This document shows, in pieces, positions 1 to 7,604 of a DNA stretch of 11,090 nt. Below the pieces are notes generated by a model. The model was not told the DNA's origin. It did no database searches and was given only the letters and a program-made list of their open reading frames with translations. Position numbers and translations under genes: made by a program. Numbering within the stretch: position 1 is the stretch's first letter; each line of letters opens with the position of its first letter. Origin of the DNA: Hydnum rufescens UP504 (taxonomy: Eukaryota > Basidiomycota > Agaricomycetes > Cantharellales > Hydnaceae); contig MU129476.1 in the NCBI GenBank assembly GCA_014904985.1, positions 1-11,090 of the forward strand, in the 5' to 3' direction.

Positions 1-57
1 AGCCCGCATAGCTAGAGGTCATGTAAGTCTAAGGCTTGATCCTCTAAGTCCCAGTTT

Positions 58-128
58 CAGCCAATTTTCGGCCAATTTTCGGCCATTTCGGCCAAGAAGG
101 TGCAGACCGTAAAATGGCCATTTCGGCC
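58..128. repeat. GGCC-rich short repeat array
   Basis: An 11-bp unit (GGCCAATTTTC) is repeated from about 58 to 80 and runs into GGCCATTTCGGCC at 81-93. The same 13-mer occurs again at 116-128. GGCC is self-complementary, so the units can pair with each other. No coding frame is visible. It could be the decayed end of a mobile element, but that is only a guess. Confidence 0.55.
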
Positions 129-148
129 GGAATAGTGATGGGACCTAC

Positions 149-184
149 TTAGGTACCATTATCTGCCCCAAAAGTGGTACCTAA
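149..184. repeat. Inverted repeat with 10-bp arms
   Basis: TTAGGTACCA (149-158) and TGGTACCTAA (175-184) are perfect reverse complements around a 16-nt loop. The pairing resumes beyond a 4-nt offset: CCTAC (144-148) pairs with GTAGG (189-193). The structure lies beside the GGCC array, away from any recognised gene. It could be a remnant terminal repeat or a cruciform. Confidence 0.55.
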
Positions 185-222
185 CTAGGTAGGCTTAGAT
201 GACTGACCAAGGTGCAGGGGAC

Positions 223-621
223 CTCTGAGGCTCGGGGCTTGACATGGCCTTTGGAACGCCACTCCACTTCCTCAGCCAGATGAAAGTGGGGTACAAATGC
301 TGTCCAATATACCAACAAATGAACAGATGAATAAATATTAACATTGGTTTCACACACTGGGATTCTCTAGGGCTCTAGGACCTGGTTTCGGATAACCTTT
401 CAGAGTTTACCAGTTCACGCCTCTCCTTTGCATTTGCACTCCAGAGATCAGAGCTATATAATTGAAATGTCACTTAGCATTGAGCAGGGAATTTTCAAAG
501 ACCACTTACCGGTGCTTGCCTTTGGTCTCCCCCTCTGTCTCCTCTTCAGTATTCTCTTCCTTTGGTGGCATTCCATGGTATGTTATGCTTCCTTCTGGCT
601 AAAAAATTAAACAAATTGATG
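223..621 (+). repeat. ~400-bp direct repeat, copy 1
   Basis: The stretch from CTCTGAGGCTCGGGG to ACAAATTGATG recurs at 680-1081 with only a few substitutions and 1-2 nt indels. The copies are separated by 58 bp of unrelated sequence. The bases just before each copy are also similar (CAGGGGACC and CAGGGGGAC), so the duplication may start slightly further left. The high identity suggests a recent local duplication. No terminal inverted repeats were found at the edges. Confidence 0.9.
467..610 (+). CDS. Small hydrophobic ORF in repeat copy 1 (hypothetical)
   Basis: I do not recognise this ORF. The first ATG (467) gives 47 residues starting MSLSIEQGIF. Residues 14-34 are strongly hydrophobic and could be one membrane segment, ending in FLWWH. 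An AT-rich TATATAAT-like element lies only about 10 bp upstream of the ATG. At the Met37 codon the DNA reads ATG|GTATGT, an ideal fungal splice donor, so this may be a first exon rather than a whole gene. After that point the copies diverge in frame because of a small indel (GTATGTTATG here, GTATGTATCTG in copy 2). There is no family match, and it may be non-coding. Confidence 0.2.
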   Translation: MSLSIEQGIFKDHLPVLAFGLPLCLLFSILFLWWHSMVCYASFWLKN

Positions 622-679
622 CCATCACCATCAACAATGCAGGATGGCTTTTCTGAACTCATTGTGATTGTCAGGGGGA

Positions 680-1081
680 CTCTGAGGCTCGGGGCTTGAC
701 ATGGCCTTTGGAACGCCACTCCACTTCCTCAGCCAGATGAAAGTGGGGTACAAATGCTGTCCAATATACCAACAAATGAACAGATGAATAAATATTAACA
801 TTGGCTTTCACACACTGGGATTCTCTAGGGCCTCTAGGACCCGTTTCGGATAAACCTTTCAGAGTTTACCAGTTCACGCCTCTCCTTTGCATTTGCACTC
901 CGGAGATCAGAGCTATATAATTGAAATGTCACTTAGCATTGAGCAGGGAATTTTCAAAGACCACTTACCGGTGCTTGCCTTTGGTCTCCCCCTCTGTCTC
1001 CTCTTCAGTATTCTCTTCCTTTGGTGGCATTCCATGGTATGTATCTGCTTCCTTCTGGCTAAAAAATTAAACAAATTGATG
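680..1081 (+). repeat. ~400-bp direct repeat, copy 2
   Basis: Second copy of the 223-621 repeat in the same orientation. Scattered differences include CCAGAG/CCGGAG before the ORF, GGTTTCAC/GGCTTTCAC, and one extra base in GGATAAACC. Shared sequence stops at ACAAATTGATG in both copies, after which the flanks are unrelated. Confidence 0.9.
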
Positions 1082-1204
1082 AATATACCTAGCCCTAAGT
1101 CTCATAAATTCCACCTCACATGGTGGCCCTTGAATCATGAAATTAGCTTGGTAGATGGCAGATCAAGGTCACAAGGGACATACCACACATCTTCAGCAAT
1201 ATAA
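926..1204 (+). CDS. Small hydrophobic ORF in repeat copy 2 (hypothetical)
   Basis: The same ORF as in copy 1, with identical residues from its ATG through the membrane-like stretch and FLWWHSM. Here the frame stays open for 92 codons because of the indel after the GTATGT motif. The C-terminal part lies mostly outside the repeat (after 1081) and looks random, rich in His, Ser and Pro. If the GTATGT at about 1037 is a real donor, that tail would be intron and not protein. No function can be assigned. Confidence 0.2.
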   Translation: MSLSIEQGIFKDHLPVLAFGLPLCLLFSILFLWWHSMVCICFLLAKKLNKLMNIPSPKSHKFHLTWWPLNHEISLVDGRSRSQGTYHTSSAI

Positions 1205-1644
1205 AAACCCTCACTGGACTCAGTGGAGAGAAGGTCAAGGCCCTCAGCATCCATGGCTCAAGAGATCGGCTGGAGAGATCGATGGGAGATCGGGGGACGG
1301 AACTTCCCGAAGGACTCAACACCACACCAAGTTAGTATAAATCACGGGAACTCCCGAAAAACCCCCGCCATTGTGGGACAGGTTTCCTACAGGGCCCAAA
1401 CCTCTGTGCTACTTATAGAGGCTCCTATTTAGCAAACATTCTCATATCTTGTTTTAGTCACAGGGTTCTAAGGTGCCAGCAATAATTTGCCTTATTTGGT
1501 ATCATAATCTCATGTTTCAAGGACACTTCCCAGAGCAGGCCCTGTCTGCAATGGCTTGTACTACTACACTTCTAACTGCCTTTCCAAAATCTGACATCCA
1601 AAGTTGAAGTTGGACAGATCCAAAATTTAAATTCTTAGAGTCGG
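1082..1644. other. No gene recognised
   Basis: About 560 bp with short overlapping ORFs on both strands and no consistent protein-like frame. A TATA-like run (ATATAAAAACC, about 1199-1209) is followed by GA-rich sequence. At 1497-1504 there is TGGTATCA, the core of a common initiator-Met tRNA primer-binding site, but nothing retrotransposon-like follows it. I see no supported gene. Confidence 0.5.
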
Positions 1645-1860
1645 ATCAAAAATCCGAAGTCAAAGTCAGAGAAGTCAGAGAGTCAGACCGAAAACCCAAA
1701 GCCAGAGTCAGAGAAGTTAGAGAGCCAGATTGAAAACCCAAAGTCAAAGTCAGAGAAGCCGGAGAAGTCGGAGAGTCAGATCCAAAGTCGAGATTCAAAG
1801 TCGGGAAAATCAAAATCAAAGTCAGAGTGTCGGATCCAAAATCCAAATTCAAAGTCGGCA
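1645..1860. repeat. Purine-rich minisatellite, ~42-bp period
   Basis: Degenerate tandem repeats built from short blocks of the type AAGTCAGAGA and GAAAACCCAAAG. The GAAAACCCA block recurs at 1690 and 1732, giving a 42-bp period. Later units are more diverged (AAGTCGGAGAGTCAGATCC). One strand is almost free of runs of T or C. Both strands have open frames of 60-70 codons here, rich in Ser/Lys/Gln or Leu/Thr/Ser, as expected from a repeat with a period divisible by three. I do not call these genes. Confidence 0.75.
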
Positions 1861-2426
1861 AAACCAGTGTTTAATACTTTGTGATGGATCATGTCATAGG
1901 GCACACAAACGCAAAAGGTCCCGACTGGTGAATTGATATTGAAGATTTGGCACTTGTCTAGAATCATTACGCCCATAACGAGCTCTGTTTTCGTTTCGAA
2001 CTCCTGTTGTCCTGATAGCAAAACTAGGTGACCGGAACTCCCCAGAGGGGAAAGACTGTTTCTCATCGTGACGATCACCCCCTTTACTTCGTATACCGGT
2101 TCTGTAAATCCCCGACCGAATATCCAAGGGTATGGCCTCCAGCTAGATTTACCTACGAATTGCACAATACATCGAAAGCTACAAAGCTGACATGTAGGCC
2201 ATCCAAAATCAATGACAAAGGCACTGTCAAAGTCACGGAACTATGAACATGAAAAATGAAACGAACGCCTGTATCGAAAAGAGCGTGACTGCTATGAACG
2301 AAAGGTGGTATAACGCCTACAAGGCGGATTGCTTGTTATCCAGCGAAGCCGAGGTGTACATTCAAGTGGTTATGATCAGAGGCTATGTGGACATACGAAA
2401 AAAGGGAAAGGATGGTCTTCGAAAGA
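1861..2426. other. Downstream flank of the chitinase gene; no gene recognised
   Basis: About 565 bp lie between the minisatellite and the chitinase stop codon. A 129-codon frame runs on the minus strand (2165-1776), but it extends into the minisatellite and matches no family I know. Part of this stretch must hold the chitinase 3' untranslated region, since the gene is read leftward. No clear polyadenylation signal was picked out. Confidence 0.45.
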
Positions 2427-4308
2427 TCAGGCACCACGGCAATTTCCGCCGACGTGATCATAGCCAGCGCCCACGCGAATAGCGTCTAGCAAGATATCAT
2501 CATAGTCACCTCCAGCTTCCCACATTGAAAAGCCTCGAAGTCCACGGGCAGCGATGAACTTGCCTTTGGCACCTGGTACAAAGAGGTTCAATATCCAGAA
2601 TCGAAGATAAAAGGTGGAGAGAGCCCGTACGGAAAGACCTGGCATCATCGAACTCTACCCAGACTCCAGAAGTGGAGTTATAGACAGAGGGCTGAGCAAA
2701 GACCGACGACTCAGATAAGATACCACGAGGACCCATCTCAAAGATGACTGACTGTTTGGCTACAGCTATCAAATCGGTACTTGATGCCAGGGGCAACAGC
2801 GCCTGTTTTCGTCAGGAAACCCCCATCGACTAATCCCCAGAAATTGAAGATACCCCTGAACAGGTATGACCCATTAGAACGAATAGGCTCGAGTACCATG
2901 AACACCGGAAGAACTCACCCCTTCGGTTGGTCGTTACCGCATATATCAGGACCAGCCGCATCATCCCACTTGTCGCCGCTGGGTTGGGCGCTGGCATTAA
3001 ATGGTGGGAATGACGTCAAGAGGGTCTTCCCTGACCCTAGAGCGTCGGCTTTCTTGACCGCGAAGGAGTGACCATATGCTGCGACACCGAGAACAATCTG
3101 ATGAGCAGGAATGCCAGCCTTGGTCCAAGCGGCCACGGCTGACACGGCTGAGCCCACGGCTTGATCAGGCTTTGCGACGCAAGAATCGTTGAGAGGTGCA
3201 TTGGGACCGGCAGTTTGCGACCAAGATCCCCAGACGTCATAGTTCATGACCTCAATATAATCAAGGTATTTGGCGAATTGGGAAACATCGGAAGACTGAG
3301 GCAGGAGTGACACGTCAGGATTAGGAACATGATAATATAAAAGGCACACACGGGAGTTCCACTCAGATTCAGGAAGGGAACGATCGCAGTGGCGGCGGAA
3401 AGTACAGCCTTCTTCGGGAGACTGGAAGCGCGGAGTTCCTTCAGTAACTCCAGAAAGTTGGCGGTGTCTTTGCTATTGACGGTATTGCAGCCAATTCCCT
3501 GGCTGTTGGGGTATTCCCAACTGAAAGGGGGAATTGAAACCTCGGTACCAAGGCGAGACGAGACCACTTACTCAAAGTCGACACCATCGAAACCATAGTG
3601 AGTCACCATATTGTTGATGGCCTTGATGAAAGCTGTGCGGTTCGCAGTATTGCCCACTGAAGTGCTAAAGTACTGTGACCCGGTCCAACCTCCAATACTA
3701 ATATGGACCGCCACATTCTGGACAAAGGGTGGAGGGATATAAGCCTCGCATTCGCCAAACAAACCGGCTGCACTGACGCACATTCGAATGTCCTAGTCGG
3801 ATGACCTTCTTCCTAAGGGCGCAAAGTATTGCAAGGTCAGCATAGAAACACGTCGAACTTTCAAATTCTAAAAGAACCTACACAATTGGATCATCCGCGG
3901 GGGCGATCTTGAAATCCGCTGGGTTAGGTGTGGTCGCTGCGAACGCATACTTCACCGTGGTGTACTTTGTCCAGGGGAGATGCTCTGGCGGGAAGTCTGT
4001 CGGATGCCAGCCTATGTAACGAAGAATCGGAAACGATGCAGCTTTCAGTATTGTAAATCTTGCCTACCAGCATACCAGGTGGAGGCGACGGGCTTGACTG
4101 TGGCCTTTGAGGATAGAAAAATCAATTCAGTTCAGAGAAAGATCGACCCGCATAAGACACTTGCCAGGTGGGCTATAGAACGTTCCAATTTCATAAAATC
4201 TTTCTGTACCTTAGCATGAGCTGTCAGGCTGAGGGATCGCTTGGACCATGGAGACTGAGATCCATAAGCAGCGGGAAGAACAAGGAGTGCGAGGGCAGTG
4301 ATGAGCAT
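2427..4308 (-). CDS. Secreted GH18 chitinase, ten exons
   Basis: Endochitinase-type hydrolase of beta-1,4-N-acetylglucosamine chains; family knowledge suggests cell-wall remodelling or chitin feeding outside the cell. Reconstructed exons (minus): 4308-4210, 4104-4068, 4011-3882, 3812-3782, 3717-3572, 3520-3352, 3295-2919, 2855-2753, 2691-2631, 2572-2427. All introns are GT..AG, phases agree throughout, and the total is 432 codons. Residues 1-16 form a signal peptide (MLITALALLVLPAAYG). The GH18 barrel starts at YAGWHPTDFPP (about 44). SIGGW is at 106-110, and the catalytic DGVDFDWE (143-150) has D143, D146, D148 and proton donor E150. MNYD is at 221-224, and the conserved substrate-stacking Trp is probably W402 in SMWEAGGDY. 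No carbohydrate-binding module or GPI signal is visible. The ATG at 4308 was chosen because it gives a clean signal peptide; an upstream in-frame ATG (4395) would bury it. The small fourth exon and the 105-nt first intron are the least certain parts. Confidence 0.93.
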
Positions 4309-4424
4309 TGTGTTGAGTGAAGGCGAGGGAGCAAGGCGATGGTGGGGGAGCAGAGTATGGGCAACAAGCAAGTAGTAAAGAATAATAGTGGACAAAGAGA
4401 CTGTGGTTGTGAAGGGAAAGACAG

Positions 4425-4434
4425 AAATATATAC
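4425..4434 (-). promoter_or_regulatory. TATA-like element of the chitinase gene
   Basis: On the minus strand GTATATATTT lies about 120 bp upstream of the chitinase ATG. It is followed by a pyrimidine-rich stretch (CTTTCCCTTC, CTCTTTG), a layout common around fungal transcription starts. Placement is by eye only. Confidence 0.45.
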
Positions 4435-4679
4435 GGGTAGTTCAGAGTGATTTGCGGATGCAATACTGTACTCCCGCGAAATCTATGGAAGCGTAATGTA
4501 ACACTGCTCGAAATTGGTGTAACCATCTCAGAAATAATGTAATAGCTTGGGAGGGCTTGAAGCCTCGATGTCAGCGTAGTGCCATTATTTTTGGATCAAT
4601 TTCATTCCAGACGCTTCAAAGGCCATTGATTGCTGGCGTCACGATTTATTTGATACAGTACCTCATCAATTCAATCGGA
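4435..4679. other. Spacer between chitinase promoter and transposon
   Basis: About 245 bp with no gene. It probably contains the upstream regulatory sequence of the chitinase gene, which is now cut off from more distal DNA by the transposon that begins at 4682. Confidence 0.5.
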
Positions 4680-4701
4680 TACAGTCATTCCCCACTATTT
4701 G
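4680..4701. repeat. Left TA target site plus 20-bp terminal inverted repeat
   Basis: TA (4680-4681) is followed by CAGTCATTCCCCACTATTTG (4682-4701). Identity with the right end stops exactly after these 20 bases. This is the 3' end of the element relative to its transposase. Confidence 0.88.
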
Positions 4702-4735
4702 CACGCACTTTCACTCAAAGTCGTCTCAAGCTTGC

Positions 4736-4751
4736 AATTTTGATCAAAATT
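4736..4751. repeat. Perfect 16-bp palindrome, subterminal
   Basis: AATTTTGATCAAAATT is its own reverse complement and lies about 35 bp inside the left terminal repeat. A second small hairpin, AGGATA (4795-4800) with TATCCT (4810-4815), follows. These could act as a transcription end or protein-binding site for the element; no function is shown. Confidence 0.45.
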
Positions 4752-4916
4752 AGCCAAAAATTGGGAGAGATATGTACAAGTATTATAGCTACCTAGGATA
4801 AAAATTTCATATCCTGGAACTCCCTCTGTGGAACAGGGTGTGCAAGTCTTGCAGGGGGTACCAGAATCGGCAAATCCCCAGTGATTGCATGCTTGTGACT
4901 GAGTGTGACCATTCTG

Positions 4917-6892
4917 CTAGATTTGTTCGTCACTCCCGGCACCTCCATCCTTGCTTCCTTTGCCCTCTGATCCATTGCCTGATGTCTGCGTAATGCCTCC
5001 GGAGTCATTCTGTGCCATCCAAGCCTTCTTTAGGAGGGTGTGGGGCTTTGGCGGAGCCTTCAGGCCTGCTGCCTTGCATCAGTCTTTCTCGGCCTTCCAT
5101 GATGCAATTTCTGCATCCTGTGTCATTTTAAATGACTTCCAAGCATCAGTGAGCTTTTGCCTGGTTGACATAGCTTGTTCCTGGTTTGTATGGTGCTTGT
5201 GGACATCTGCCACGATTGCCTGAAATTCGGAATGTGTGACCAGTCGCCTGAATGTGTTCTTGATATGGTAAGATTTCTCTTTGGTCTTCTTTGTTTCCTT
5301 GGCAGCAAGCTGATTGCGTGAACGAGTAACCACCATTCCGCTAAGGGCCAATTGTGCATTGGTTGCATCAATTGCCCGCACGGCAGCCTCCTTATGTTCC
5401 TTTGCCCCTCTCAGTGCCCTCTGCAGCTCACCAATCTCCGCCTCCAACTCTTCATGAGACTGGCGCACTGCACCCTGCCGGGGGGGTGAACTGGCAAGCT
5501 GCCAGTCAATGTTGGGAAGGTCATTGATGTGACCATATACATGCTTGGGGAGTTTGAATGTCGAGCGAAGTGGAGATGAAGACACTATAAAAGAGGATGA
5601 TGATGAGAATGCTAATGTTGTTTCTAGTGATTCTGTCGCCTTTGTCGGGGTAACTGGGCTACTGGGAGTGCCTGGGATGGTGGTAGAACTTGCAGATGGG
5701 TTCAGGGGAAGGAGGGTGGGATCTATGGTGAGCTCCATGTTGCCTGCTTTGTACATATGAATGTTCTGGGACTCATCCATTACTGGCGAGTCATCTCGGT
5801 TGTATTGCTCGGCCATCAGCTGATTATGGAAGTACATGATGTGTTTAACGGGGGATGCGACTTCAATTGGGAGTGAGCCAGCAGTTGAGTGTGCCATACT
5901 AGGGGCCATTTGCTCGGGGGTGACCACTGATGCATTGAATGGCCAAACTCCTGTCTTTGTGAACGAAGCAAGGATGTTCTCGGTGGTGAATGAATTCTGG
6001 TGAGCGGCAGCATATACACGTAAAAATGTGGTTTTGCTGATCTTTTCTGGATGATGGGATACATTCCATTTGTCGCGCTCAACTGTCCAGTTTTGTTTCA
6101 ACACCAAAAAGGCAACAATGTCAAGTCCTTGGAGCACATGAGTGGTATGCGCTGGGTAGCACATCACGACAATATTGTTTGCAATTGCATAATTGATAAA
6201 TTCATAACTGTAGTGAGAGTTATGGCCATCAACTAGGAGCAGTCGCATGTGTCCTCCTGCCTTTTCCTTGGTTTTCTTATCAAAATCCTTGAGCCAGGCA
6301 ACTGCCAGCTCATTGTCTGTCCACCCCTTGTCAGAAATGCACATCCTTGGAAGTAATCAGTTATAGGTTCAGGTGTGAAACTATTGACCCTACGCACAAT
6401 ACTTCCAGTGGGTTGTTGGCAGCCCATTCAGTCTTCATATTCTTTCCTTTGAAGATTACCATAGGAGGTATGGAAGAGCCATCGGCACAGATGGTACACA
6501 TTACACTGACATTTTCGCGATTGCCATCATGTTGAATGTGCTGTGTTTTTCACCCCTTTCTTGACATCATGCGCACCTTCTGGCCTGTTCCAAAAGGGAA
6601 TCCACTCTCGTCAAACCCATATATAGCATTGGGGGGGAACTTGTATTTGTTGTATTGTGCCTTTAAGAGCTTGAACCAGTGTTCAATGGCAGCAGGATTG
6701 ACTGCAGCAGCACAGCTTGATTTGAGGTTTGCACTCCACTTCATATTGATGCGATCCATATTATATGTGATGAAACAGTCCAACCAGTTCCCTCCAAGCT
6801 CCTGTACATGAGGGTGGTGCACTTGGACAAGGTCGAGTGCATATTCCTGTATATTTTCACAAGTGGCAGGAAAGCCACGGTGTTGGAGGGAT
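4917..6892 (-). pseudogene. DDE_1-type transposase, catalytic part, disrupted
   Basis: Reading leftward, the frame starts around HRGFPATCENIQEYA (second HTH/CENP-B-like region), then GGNWLDCFI, then YGFDESGF with the first catalytic Asp (codon 6612-6610). At 6552-6550 an in-frame TGA interrupts an otherwise intact frame (RKG, stop, KTQHIQHDGNREN...ICADGSSIPP). A 52-nt intron is inferred at 6397-6346 (GTGCGT...CCAAG); removing it gives NPLEVLMCISDKGWTDNEL. LLLVDGHNSHY holds Asp two (6230-6228) and LQGLDIV Asp three (6122-6120), exactly 35 residues apart (DD35D). GVWPFNASVVTPEQMAPS is typical of fungal members. A Ser/Thr-rich linker and a charged, probably coiled-coil tail follow. A TGA at 5081-5079 ends the open frame, but protein-like sequence (CKAAGLKAPPKP...) continues in the same frame to TAG at 4919-4917. 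Confidence 0.85.
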
Positions 6893-7054
6893 AAATCCCT
6901 ACACCATAGAAATCCTCATCCAAGGCCATTTTCCCTATGAACGAATCAATTATATGTCACCGCACTCATTTAATTTTATTGCCATTCGTTTATTCAAGAA
7001 ATCAATTGGATTCCTACCCCTTTCCAACCCATAATATCGCCTCATTCCTTTACC

Positions 7055-7262
7055 ATGTCTACCAGTCAATTTATTGACTATCCGTTGGACTTCAACAGTC
7101 CTCATCAAAAAGGGGCAGTTTATGCCCTACTTCAAGTCCATTTTCTTTGGACAAGGCAATTCAACTTGCCATCTTTCTTCAAGACTGGGTGACTTGCCTG
7201 CTCTTCCAAGTCATCCTACTGCCTTAAGGGCAACAGATTGTGATTATGTAATGACGCGGACC
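7055..7262 (+). pseudogene. Relic of a Tc1/mariner-like transposase N-terminus
   Basis: From ATG 7055 a 45-codon frame reads MSTSQFIDYPLDFNSPHQKG..., ending ...SFFKTG then TGA (7190-7192). One base later the next frame continues DLPALPSHPTALRATDCDYVM. Joined by eye, KGAVYALLQ ... FFKTG/DLPALP...LRATDCDYV resembles the helix-turn-helix region of Tc1-like transposases, which have a KGA.YAL start, a K.TGD.. turn and a basic LPR.GRPR.L..RD segment. This implies a single-base frameshift at about 7190, and the GRPR-type motif is degraded to SHPTAL. Nothing resembling the catalytic domain follows, so most of the element is missing. The assignment is from motif memory, without a search. Confidence 0.4.
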
Positions 7263-7322
7263 GGGCCTAGTTCCGATTCTGGACTCGCGGATCCGTCACA
7301 TGATCCAGATAGGGGCTGCACT

Positions 7323-7442
7323 ACTCTGAAGGAGTATTTTTCGAATTTCTCCGTCATTTTTGATCGGATCGGCTCGAAACGACCGCTCCCAGAAAGATAC
7401 GAATCGTACCTATCGAACGGTACCAAACACGAAACGAACGGA
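7323..7442 (+). repeat. 120-bp direct repeat, unit A
   Basis: Starts ACTCTGAAGGAGTATTTTTC and ends ACGAACGGA. The first 62 bases match unit B at 59 of 62 positions; the middle is more diverged and the end (ATCGAACGGTACCAA) is similar again. Spacing to unit B is exactly 162 bp along the whole length. Confidence 0.85.
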
Positions 7443-7484
7443 TCAAAAATGCGGTCCCTGTAACAATATCTTGCCATGATTCAT

Positions 7485-7604
7485 ACTCTGAAGGAGTATT
7501 TTTCGAATTTCTCTGTCAGTTTTGATCGGATCGACTCGAAACGACCATGCCCTGAAAGCTGTTGAAAATGCGCATCGAACGGTACCAAGGGAAAAACGAG
7601 CGGA
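7485..7604 (+). repeat. 120-bp direct repeat, unit B
   Basis: Second copy of unit A with no net insertion or deletion, ending ACGAGCGGA. Both units are rich in GATCGGATCG, CGAAACGACC and similar CpG-containing words, unlike the AT-rich surroundings. They may be subterminal repeats of the nested element or an unrelated tandem duplication. Confidence 0.85.

Noticed and set aside
1776..2165. 129-codon minus-strand ORF downstream of the chitinase gene
   Set aside because: It runs into the minisatellite, has no recognisable motif, and its composition changes at the repeat border.
2243..2482. Plus-strand ORF of 79 codons
   Set aside because: It overlaps the last chitinase exon antisense and resembles no family.
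4132..4395. An 87-codon minus-strand ORF as the chitinase start region
   Set aside because: Its upstream part places extra residues before a clean signal peptide, and its downstream part reads through intron 1. The ATG at 4308 and the donor at 4209 fit better.
5545..5760. Plus-strand ORF rich in Asp/Val/Gly
   Set aside because: It is the antisense shadow of the Ser/Thr-rich linker of the transposase.
7323..7604. Possible CRISPR-like or tRNA-related repeat
   Set aside because: There are only two long units and no cas-like gene, and the context is a eukaryotic transposon. No tRNA cloverleaf was found.
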